Of a stretch of 47,420 nt of DNA, positions 8,091 to 15,231 are shown piece by piece. A model generated the notes under the pieces. It searched no databases, was not told the origin of the DNA, and saw only the letters and a program-made list of their open reading frames with translations. Source of the stretch: an uncultured Bacilli bacterium (GTDB lineage: Bacteria; Bacillota_I; Bacilli_A; RF39; UBA660); contig CAKOKR010000005.1 of NCBI GenBank assembly GCA_934095965.1, positions 1 to 47,420 of the forward strand. The letters run 5' to 3'. The number at the start of each line of letters is the position of its first letter. The stretch's first letter is position 1. The translations under genes were made by a program, and so were the position numbers.

Positions 8091-8801
8091 CTACTTATCC
8101 ATTTCCACTAACATATCTTTAACTTTTGTAACATCTAAAGATGCTCCACCTACTAAAAAACCATTTATTCCTTTAATTTGACTTAATTCATGTATATTTT
8201 CATTATTTACACTTCCACCATATAAACAATCCATCTTACATTCATATTTATCCATTATTGTATTTTTTATAAAATCTATTGTTTCATTTATTTCATTAGT
8301 CTCTGGAATTACTCCAGTACCTATTGCCCAAACTGGTTCATATGCAATCATTATATTTTTTAAAGAAACATTATTAAGTACTTCACTTATTTGTTTTTCA
8401 AGCACCATATAAGTATTACCATTTTCTCTATCAGATAATGATTCGCCAATACAATATATTACTTTTAACCCAGCTTCCATAGCATTATTAATCTTATTTA
8501 TAAAATCTATATTTATTTCATGTTTATAGTTTCTTCTTTCACTATGACCTATAATAACATATGTTACTCCAAGACTTCTTACTTGAAATGCTTCGATTTC
8601 ACCAGTTATAGTTTTATCCATAAATGAACTTATATCTTGAACACCTAATTCATAACCAGTACAATCAAACATAGATAAATAACAAACCGGAGGTATTAAA
8701 ACTAGTTTTACTTTTGTTTCAATTTCTCCAAGTCTATTATTATATTTTATAATATCTTCTTTAAGTAATTTATTTTTAAAATTACAAACCAAATACTTCA
8801 T
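8091..8801 (-). CDS. tpiA: Triosephosphate isomerase
   Basis: Interconverts dihydroxyacetone phosphate and glyceraldehyde-3-phosphate. The 236-residue chain carries the substrate Asn/Lys pair in CNFKNKL (family GNWKMN), the catalytic His in IGHSERR, the catalytic Glu in AYEPVWAIGTG with the flexible loop, and the phosphate-binding YGGSVN and VGGASL motifs. It is slightly shorter than the usual ~250. It follows pgk with a 1-nt gap, so the two are translated from one message. Some loops are shortened compared with Bacillus enzymes but no key residue is lost. Confidence 0.95.
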   Translation of the reverse strand: MKYLVCNFKNKLLKEDIIKYNNRLGEIETKVKLVLIPPVCYLSMFDCTGYELGVQDISSFMDKTITGEIEAFQVRSLGVTYVIIGHSERRNYKHEINIDFINKINNAMEAGLKVIYCIGESLSDRENGNTYMVLEKQISEVLNNVSLKNIMIAYEPVWAIGTGVIPETNEINETIDFIKNTIMDKYECKMDCLYGGSVNNENIHELSQIKGINGFLVGGASLDVTKVKDMLVEMDK

Positions 8802-8802
8802 T

Positions 8803-9927
8803 TTATTCCATCCATTCTAATGCTTTAAGATTTTTATCTGCGATATATTCTAGTGTAGCTCCACCACCACTTGATACATAATAAAATTTGTTACTAAATC
8901 CTAACTTTTTAACAGCACTTGCAGTATCTCCTCCACCAATAATAACTTTTTTACCACTTTCTAATAAGGTATTAAACAAATTTTGAGTACCTTCAACAAA
9001 TCTTTCATCTTCAAACTTACCACATGTTCCATTTACAAATATTACTTCACACATATCAATATACTTTTTAAACATGTCTATACTTTTATTACCTAAGTCA
9101 TATATAATTCCATCATCTATTGTAAAATCAATTGGTAATATTATTTTTTTCTTATATGCTTCCATTAGTTCATTAAGTTCATTTAATATATCCTTATCAT
9201 CAGTTGCAATACTATTTCCAACATCTGCACCCTTTGCTTTTAAAAATGAATTAGCAATACCACCACCAACTAATAAATAATCACATCTTTCTAATAAAGA
9301 CTTAATAATAGGTAGTTTATCATCAACTTTAGCTCCGCCCATGAAAACACCAAATGGATGAGGTGTATCTTTAACCAAAATATTTAAATGTTTAAGTTCA
9401 TCCATTACCAAAAAACCAATAGCATGAGGTAAATATTTACAAATACCTGCAGTTGATGCATGAGCTCTGTGCATTGAACCAAAAGCATCATTAATATATA
9501 CATCACCTAAAGAAGCAAAATACTTAGCAAGTTCTAAATCATTTTTACTTTCACGTTTTTCAGGAACATCCATAAATCTAGTATTTTCTAGCATTATAAC
9601 ATCACCTAAACTACAAGATTCAACCATTGATTTTACTTTATCACCATAACAATTATCAATAAATTTAACTTCTTTTTTTAATAGATTAGCAAGTTCCATA
9701 GCTACAACTTTTAAACTATTTTTATTCTTATCTTCCTCAGCTTTTATTCTTCCAAAATGACTAAGTATAACAATTTTACAATTATTATCAAGTAAATATT
9801 TAATAGTTGATAATTCTTTAACTATTTTTGAATTATCTTTAATAACTCCATTTTCTACCGGAACATTAAAATCACTTCTTAATACCACACATTTATTTTT
9901 TAAATCCATTTCTTCAATCGTTTTCAT
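8803..9927 (-). CDS. pgk: Phosphoglycerate kinase
   Basis: Transfers phosphate from 1,3-bisphosphoglycerate to ADP in lower glycolysis. The 374 residues (usual ~394) show the N-domain substrate motif VLRSDFNVPVENG, the basic patch HFGR and HRAHAST, the hinge GGAKVDDKLP, and the C-domain nucleotide site GGGDTASAV followed by SSGGGATLEYI. GGAGG lies 8 nt before the ATG. With tpiA it forms a two-gene glycolytic operon; gapA and eno are not in the window. Confidence 0.96.
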   Translation of the reverse strand: MKTIEEMDLKNKCVVLRSDFNVPVENGVIKDNSKIVKELSTIKYLLDNNCKIVILSHFGRIKAEEDKNKNSLKVVAMELANLLKKEVKFIDNCYGDKVKSMVESCSLGDVIMLENTRFMDVPEKRESKNDLELAKYFASLGDVYINDAFGSMHRAHASTAGICKYLPHAIGFLVMDELKHLNILVKDTPHPFGVFMGGAKVDDKLPIIKSLLERCDYLLVGGGIANSFLKAKGADVGNSIATDDKDILNELNELMEAYKKKIILPIDFTIDDGIIYDLGNKSIDMFKKYIDMCEVIFVNGTCGKFEDERFVEGTQNLFNTLLESGKKVIIGGGDTASAVKKLGFSNKFYYVSSGGGATLEYIADKNLKALEWME

Positions 9928-9945
9928 TTTTTATCCTCCACCATT

Positions 9946-9974
9946 ATTTTATCAAAATCTAAAATATTTGTAAA
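9946..9974 (-). promoter_or_regulatory. Sigma-A promoter of pgk-tpiA
   Basis: TTTACA (9969-9974) and TAAAAT (9946-9951), 17 bp apart on the minus strand, upstream of the pgk ribosome binding site. It is back to back with the divergent promoter at 9982. Confidence 0.6.
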
Positions 9975-9981
9975 TAATAAT

Positions 9982-10010
9982 TTGACATATACACAAACCT
10001 ATGTTAGAAT
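9982..10010 (+). promoter_or_regulatory. Sigma-A promoter of the transglutaminase-like gene
   Basis: TTGACA (9982-9987), 17-bp spacer, TAGAAT (10005-10010), followed by the GGGGG ribosome binding site and ATG at 10036. Confidence 0.7.
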
Positions 10011-10035
10011 ATATGACACAAAGCGGGGGTTTATT

Positions 10036-11217
10036 ATGAAATTACAAATAATTATAAATAAGGAACAAATCGTAGAAAAATTTGCTACATATTATGAAGA
10101 TGAAAATGAACTACAACTAATATTTAAAAATACCAAAGAATATCTAGCTTTTTTAAAACGTCGTGAATTAACAAAAGATGATTTTGATTCAATATTTAAT
10201 TCAGAGGATGAAATAAAAAAATTATTAAGAAGAAAAGATTTATTAAATGGACTAGATGAAGCACCAGTACACATGCCTCTAATGTCATTAAATGATGTAC
10301 CAAAATTATTACTTAAACAAAAAAGAAATCTTATTTTACAAGTATCAAAACTTTCATTTCAAGATAAGTTAACATTAATAACTAGCCCATTAATTCATGA
10401 TAACGTGTGTTTCCAAGATAAATATACTCATACAGAAACTATAAGTTTAAAAGATATGTTGATGATGTATCAAACAATATGTAATGATTTAAAAGAAATA
10501 CAAGATAAAGAATATTCACCAGCAGAAGCAACATACTATATATATAATTTATTAAAACAAAAGCCATACAAAGAAGAAAATATTGGTGAAGATATCAACA
10601 AAAGTAGAAGTGTTGCACAAATACTAAAAGGAGAAAAAATAGTTTGTGCAGGTTATACTAACCTATTTTTAATGTATGCGGATGCACTAAACTTAAAAGC
10701 AGATCGTATTAACTGGGCATCAAGTAATGAAACATCAGGTCATTCATCAATCATGATTTATTTAAAAGATGAAAAATATAAAATTGATGGAATATATGAT
10801 ATTGATATTTGCTGGGATTCCCTATCAAATAACCTAGATACCATACATCAAAACAGTATCACCAACTTTTTAGTTCCACCAATCGTGGATAAATATATAA
10901 AAGAAAAAAACAACCTAGTACCAGAACTAAGTCCTTATTTCTTTATATTAAGTAACTTTAAACACTTACTTAAAGATGACACTGAATCAATATTTTATAA
11001 AAAATTTATAATTCAAAAACTAAGACGTCTAAAAGAAACATTTAATTTAAATTTATCAAGTGACTTATTTACAATATTTACTTTACAATCCCTAGGTAAC
11101 AGAGTAATTGATGAAAAAGTTCTAAAAGAAATAATAATGAAAGTAACACCAAAAAACAACCAAGATTTACAAACAACAATAAACTCAAGTTACCATCATT
11201 TAAAAAGAACAAAATAA
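10036..11217 (+). CDS. Transglutaminase-fold protein of unknown role
   Basis: A 393-residue cytoplasmic protein with a papain-like transglutaminase core in its middle. The presumed triad is Cys204 in GEKIVCAGYTNLF, His236 in SGHSSIMIYL and Asp251/Asp255 in KIDGIYDIDICWD. The preceding 'R(S)VAQILKGEKIVCAGYT' layout is typical of bacterial transglutaminase-like domains, which can be proteases, amidases or inactive scaffolds. Residues 1-180 and the C-terminal ~100 residues are Lys-rich and unassigned. There is no signal peptide. The ATG at 10036 is chosen for its GGGGG ribosome binding site. It is a single plus-strand gene with its own promoter. Substrate unknown. Confidence 0.65.
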   Translation: MKLQIIINKEQIVEKFATYYEDENELQLIFKNTKEYLAFLKRRELTKDDFDSIFNSEDEIKKLLRRKDLLNGLDEAPVHMPLMSLNDVPKLLLKQKRNLILQVSKLSFQDKLTLITSPLIHDNVCFQDKYTHTETISLKDMLMMYQTICNDLKEIQDKEYSPAEATYYIYNLLKQKPYKEENIGEDINKSRSVAQILKGEKIVCAGYTNLFLMYADALNLKADRINWASSNETSGHSSIMIYLKDEKYKIDGIYDIDICWDSLSNNLDTIHQNSITNFLVPPIVDKYIKEKNNLVPELSPYFFILSNFKHLLKDDTESIFYKKFIIQKLRRLKETFNLNLSSDLFTIFTLQSLGNRVIDEKVLKEIIMKVTPKNNQDLQTTINSSYHHLKRTK

Positions 11218-11222
11218 TAATC

Positions 11223-11263
11223 CTATTCCGAAAACTTCAAAAATTTTTATTTTTTCGGAGTAG
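11223..11263 (+). terminator. Imperfect hairpin after the transglutaminase-like gene
   Basis: Arms CTATTCCGAAAA and TTTTCGGAGTAG (12 bp with one G-U) flank an A/T-only loop, 6 nt after the stop codon. The T-run is inside rather than after the stem, so this is a weaker terminator than the hairpin at 11303. Confidence 0.45.
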
Positions 11264-11302
11264 AGCAACATCAAAACCTTTGACAGTTGGAACATAAAAA
11301 TT

Positions 11303-11345
11303 GCTTGCAAACTCAGGTAAACACTGGATTTGCAAGCTTTATTAT
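11303..11345. terminator. Bidirectional terminator between convergent genes
   Basis: Arms GCTTGCAAA (11303-11311) and TTTGCAAGC (11329-11337) are perfect 9-bp complements around a 17-nt loop. T-rich runs follow on both strands. It separates the plus-strand transglutaminase-like gene from the minus-strand ATPase gene. Confidence 0.75.
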
Positions 11346-11369
11346 TTTTGCGTACTTGTCTAATTTAAA

Positions 11370-12668
11370 CTATTTTATACAGAAAACAGCATATAAAGGA
11401 ACAGACTTAATATTATTTTCAAAACCAAAGTTTTTTGCACTTATTCTAATTGCATAATTAGGATTATGTTTAGCAACGTACTTATTTAAACTAGTACTTT
11501 TTACTTCATCACCAGCTTTAACTTCAACAGGAATAATTCCATCTTTAACATCAATTAAAAAATCTATTTCTAATTGTTGATCTTTTTGATAATAATATAA
11601 ATTTAAGCCATTTTTTTGAAATTCATTAGCAACATAATTTTCTGTAATAGCCCCCTTAAACATAAAGTTGTTATTAGCAACAATCGGTTCATACGAAAGA
11701 CCAGCTAAATTCATTAAAAGACCAGTATCTAACAAATATAACTTAAACATATTCTCATCCATATATGATTTTAATGGAGTTTCAAAATAATTAACATAAT
11801 AAGCAGGAACAACAAGCTTACTTGCAAGTAACCAATTCATAGAATCTTTATAATCTCTCATTCTTGCATTCTTTGATATTTTACTTATTTGATACTTTTT
11901 ATTTTCTTTAGCAAGTTGGGTAGGAATATTGTTATAAATTTTGACTATTTTAACAGCTTCGTTCACATTTGTAGCAGTATCATACATATCAGATACATAA
12001 CCTGAATTAATATCAGATAAAATAAATTGACCACACAAAGCTAAATTTTTATTCTTATCTATATAATGTTGAACCATTCTAGGCATACCACCAGTACACA
12101 AGAAAATTCTATACATTCTTAATAATTCATTATGTAAAGATTCATTAATCGGTTTATTATTAGCATAAGAATCTTCAATTAATTTAACATAATTTTGATT
12201 TTCTGTAGCAACTAAGAACTCCTTAAATGACATCGGATACATATATTCAAAATGAACTTTTCCAACCGGAAAAACTTTTTTTAATTTAAGTAAAGTAACA
12301 CCCAATAAAGAACCCGCTAAAATTATCTTATAAGGAAATTCATTTTCACAAAACCACTTCATTGAAGATAATAACTCTTCAGATTTTTGTACCTCATCAA
12401 TAAAAATAACTGTATCTTCATTAACATCTCTATGTAAATACATTATAAATTGATTAACTTTTTCTTGAGTATTAATACTTTGTTTAAAAATGTTAATAAC
12501 TTCAGGATTATCAAATAAGTTAATATAAATATAATCTTTAAATTGTTCCTTACAAAACTTTTCAATAATATAAGTTTTACCTACTTGTCTAGCCCCAATA
12601 ACTAAAAGCGGAGTTAAAATATCTTCGTTTTTCCAATACATTAATTTATCATAAAAATCCCTTTTCAT
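11370..12668 (-). CDS. AAA-family ATPase with C-terminal DUF4143 (nuclease-like) domain
   Basis: A 432-residue member of the AAA_14/DUF4143 family common in gut bacteria. Walker A is GARQVGKT (about residues 25-32), Walker B is VIFIDEVQKS (~93-102), and a sensor-like ILAGSLLG and the family motif YPMSFKEFL follow. The C-terminal half ends with YYYQKDQQLEIDFLID and IIPVEVKAG, a PD-(D/E)xK-like core. Biological roles of this family are poorly known. The ATG at 12666-12668 is chosen for the TGGTGAT ribosome binding site and the conserved MKRDFYDKL start; an upstream frame extension would run through the operator array. Its promoter region carries a four-fold operator array. Confidence 0.8.
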   Translation of the reverse strand: MKRDFYDKLMYWKNEDILTPLLVIGARQVGKTYIIEKFCKEQFKDYIYINLFDNPEVINIFKQSINTQEKVNQFIMYLHRDVNEDTVIFIDEVQKSEELLSSMKWFCENEFPYKIILAGSLLGVTLLKLKKVFPVGKVHFEYMYPMSFKEFLVATENQNYVKLIEDSYANNKPINESLHNELLRMYRIFLCTGGMPRMVQHYIDKNKNLALCGQFILSDINSGYVSDMYDTATNVNEAVKIVKIYNNIPTQLAKENKKYQISKISKNARMRDYKDSMNWLLASKLVVPAYYVNYFETPLKSYMDENMFKLYLLDTGLLMNLAGLSYEPIVANNNFMFKGAITENYVANEFQKNGLNLYYYQKDQQLEIDFLIDVKDGIIPVEVKAGDEVKSTSLNKYVAKHNPNYAIRISAKNFGFENNIKSVPLYAVFCIK

Positions 12669-12685
12669 AACTATCACCATATTAA

Positions 12686-12802
12686 ATATACACGTTTTTG
12701 TGAAAAAAGTCAATTAATTTTCGCAAAAAATGTGAAATTTAAACCATTATTTTCACAGAAAATGTGAAAATTACAATCAAATTTTCACATTTTTCTGAAC
12801 TT
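12686..12802. repeat. Four operator-like units TTTTCACA-N5-TGTGAAAA at exact 32-bp period
   Basis: Dyad TTTTCACA-N5-TGTGAAAA is perfect at 12750-12770 and nearly perfect at 12718-12738 (TTTTCGCA...TGTGAAAT). Perfect half sites occur at 12699-12706 (TGTGAAAA) and 12782-12789 (TTTTCACA), each exactly in register. Centres are near 12696, 12728, 12760 and 12792, i.e. 32 bp apart or three helical turns. The array lies upstream of the AAA/DUF4143 gene and ends before the terminator of the arc operon. Confidence 0.75.
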
Positions 12803-12810
12803 GAACACTA

Positions 12811-12837
12811 AAAAACTCACCAAAATGATGAGTTTTT
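12811..12837 (-). terminator. Terminator of the arc operon
   Basis: Perfect 9-bp arms AAAAACTCA and TGAGTTTTT around a 9-nt loop, 8 nt after the stop of the YfcC-type carrier. The stem itself ends in T5; it may work in both directions. Confidence 0.75.
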
Positions 12838-12845
12838 CATACCTA

Positions 12846-14294
12846 TTAAAGGATTAAACCAAATATACTTAATACAAATATATTTAATACACCAATAATA
12901 ATAACAATTTTAATTGCCCATTTGAACCAAGTAGAATATTCTACTTTTGCAAGAGCAAGACCACCCATTATAGCACCACATGTTGGAGTAATTAAATTTA
13001 CTAAACCATTAGCAGCAACCATAGTCATAATTGCAACTTCAACACTATATCCAAGTTGTGCAGCAATTGGTGCAATAATTGGAGTAGATAATGTTGCAAG
13101 TCCACTTGATGATGGAACTAAGAATGATAATACAACATGTAATAAATAGTTAAGTGGAACAAATGCAACTTCAGGTAATTTAGATAAAGCTTCTGCAGCA
13201 TTATAAACAATATAATTATCTAAATGAGTTTGAGTCATTAATATACTAGCACCTCTTGCAATAGCAATGACTAATAAAACTCCAACCATATCTGATGCTC
13301 CAGAAACAAATGCATCAACATATCCTTTTTCACCTAAACCATTAATTATAGCAATAATGATAGATAAAATTAAGAACCATAATGCAGAATCATAGAAATA
13401 CCATTCACCTAATGGTGCTCCAGTTAAGAATTTACTCCAACTATCAAATATAGTAACACCAAATTCACCCCAAGGGATAAATCCAATAATCATTACCACG
13501 AAAGCTAAAGCAAATACAATTAATGTAGCTTTTTGTTTTCCAGATAACTTAGGTTCTTTTTTTTGTCCTTCAGCAAAATTACCAAATGCATTTTCAGCAT
13601 TTTTTTGTTCTCTTAGTGATAAGAAAGTAGAACCTTTATCTTTTTGAACTTTTTTAGCATAACTCATAACAAATATAATTGAAACTATTAATGAAGTTAG
13701 CCACAAGAATGCTGCAATTAAAATTACTAAGCCATTATCAGCAGCAATTCCTTCTGGAAGAGAACTAAGTGCAACACCTGTTGCAAATGGGTTAACAGTA
13801 GAACCTAAACAACCAGTTCCTGCACCAAGTAATACGATAGCAGAACCAACTAATGGATCCATTCCTGCAGCCATCATAGTAGCAGCAAGTAAAACATAGA
13901 ATCCAACAGTTTCTTCTAACATACCATATGTTGTACCACAAATAGAGAATATAGTCATTAATATTGGAATTAACCAAATTTCTTTACCCTTTAATTTGTG
14001 TACTAAAACTTTAATACCTGTTTCTAAAGCTCCAGATTGATTAACAACTGCAAGCATTCCACCAAGTATCATAATGAAAATACCTACATCTACAGCATTT
14101 TCAAAACCACTAATTGGAGCCATTAATACTTGAGATAATGTTGCTCCAACTGTACCACTTCCGTTAACAATTTCTTCACCAACGAATTTTGCATTTGGAA
14201 GTAAATGAGATAATATTCCAAGACCAAAAATTAGTATTAGAATAATGGAAAAAGACGATAACATTGTTTTTGCCTTTTTCTTAGCATTTGCCAT
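12846..14294 (-). CDS. YfcC-family membrane carrier, likely arginine/ornithine exchanger of the arc operon
   Basis: A 482-residue integral membrane protein with about 12 helices, of the YfcC/C4-dicarboxylate-like carrier family. Recognisable conserved parts are GTTYGMLEETVGFYVLL, GAGTGCLGSTVNPFATG, VPSSSGLATLSTPI and NGLVNLITPTCGAIMGG. Members placed in arginine deiminase operons serve as arginine-ornithine antiporters (ArcD type), and position here behind arcC suggests the same. AAAGGAGG lies just before the ATG, 1 nt after arcC. Substrate assignment is by context only. A cytoplasmic loop near residue 215-250 is Lys/Glu-rich. Confidence 0.82.
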   Translation of the reverse strand: MANAKKKAKTMLSSFSIILILIFGLGILSHLLPNAKFVGEEIVNGSGTVGATLSQVLMAPISGFENAVDVGIFIMILGGMLAVVNQSGALETGIKVLVHKLKGKEIWLIPILMTIFSICGTTYGMLEETVGFYVLLAATMMAAGMDPLVGSAIVLLGAGTGCLGSTVNPFATGVALSSLPEGIAADNGLVILIAAFLWLTSLIVSIIFVMSYAKKVQKDKGSTFLSLREQKNAENAFGNFAEGQKKEPKLSGKQKATLIVFALAFVVMIIGFIPWGEFGVTIFDSWSKFLTGAPLGEWYFYDSALWFLILSIIIAIINGLGEKGYVDAFVSGASDMVGVLLVIAIARGASILMTQTHLDNYIVYNAAEALSKLPEVAFVPLNYLLHVVLSFLVPSSSGLATLSTPIIAPIAAQLGYSVEVAIMTMVAANGLVNLITPTCGAIMGGLALAKVEYSTWFKWAIKIVIIIGVLNIFVLSIFGLIL

Positions 14295-14295
14295 A

Positions 14296-15231
14296 TTATT
14301 TTTCCTCCTTTATAACAGTACCAGTAACACCATTTATAGCATCACTTGCTTTTTCTAAAGAACTTATAATCGCTTTATTCGGAGAATTTTTAACAAAATC
14401 TAGACAAGCTTCAACTTTAGGAAGCATACTTCCCTTAGCAAACTCACCAGATTCCATATACTTCATTGCTTCACTCACACTCATAAAATCTAAATCAATT
14501 TGATTTTCAGTATTATAATGAATAGAAACCTTTGGAACTGTTGTTAAAATCAATAATGTATCTGCACCAATAAGCTTTGCAAGTAGTGCGGCTGTTCTAT
14601 CTTTATCAATAACGGCTTCAACTCCATATAGGCCATCACCATTATCAACAACTGGAATACCTCCTCCACCTGCAGCAATTACAAGTGTATTATTATTAAC
14701 CAGATTTTTTATAACATCATGTTCAATAATATCTATTGGCATCGGAGATGGTACTACTCTACGATACCCACGTCCTGCATCTTCAACAAATTGATAACCC
14801 TTTTCTTTTTCAATTTCCATAGCCTCTTCCTTACTATAGAACATTCCAATTGGCTTACTTGGATTTTGAAAAGCAGTATCATGTGAATCAACAAGAACTT
14901 GTGTTATCAAAGTTACGCAATTTTTACTAATACCTTCTTTTTTCATTTCATTTTGAAGACATTGTTGTAATTGGTAACCAATATAACCTTGACTCATACT
15001 TCCACATTCCGGAAATGGAACCTTCGGAGTACCTGCTCCATTAATTGAAGAGTACTCCATTCCTAAAGCTATTTGACCAACTTGAGGACCATTTCCATGT
15101 GTTAATACTATTTCTTCACCATTTTTAACTAATTTAACAATTATTTTAGCAACATCTTTTAACAAAGATAATTGTTCTTCAGGACTTTTTCCTAAAGCAT
15201 TACCCCCTAATGCAATAACAATTTTACTCAT
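14296..15231 (-). CDS. arcC: Carbamate kinase
   Basis: Last step of the arginine deiminase pathway: carbamoyl phosphate plus ADP gives ATP, ammonia and CO2. The 311-residue protein shows the amino-acid-kinase start IVIALGGNALG, the substrate loop LTHGNGPQVG, PFPECGSMSQGYIGYQLQ, the motif GRGYRRVVPSP, AAGGGGIPV, VIDKDRTAALLA and the C-terminal GSMLPKVEA. The start overlaps the end of the arcA-arcB fusion gene by 8 nt, indicating translational coupling. No missing catalytic residue is noticed. Confidence 0.96.
   Translation of the reverse strand: MSKIVIALGGNALGKSPEEQLSLLKDVAKIIVKLVKNGEEIVLTHGNGPQVGQIALGMEYSSINGAGTPKVPFPECGSMSQGYIGYQLQQCLQNEMKKEGISKNCVTLITQVLVDSHDTAFQNPSKPIGMFYSKEEAMEIEKEKGYQFVEDAGRGYRRVVPSPMPIDIIEHDVIKNLVNNNTLVIAAGGGGIPVVDNGDGLYGVEAVIDKDRTAALLAKLIGADTLLILTTVPKVSIHYNTENQIDLDFMSVSEAMKYMESGEFAKGSMLPKVEACLDFVKNSPNKAIISSLEKASDAINGVTGTVIKEEK

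Noticed and set aside
12686..12802. CRISPR array
   Set aside because: The 32-bp period is tempting, but units are short dyads with A/T spacers, only four in number, with imperfect outer copies and no cas genes. Operators fit better.
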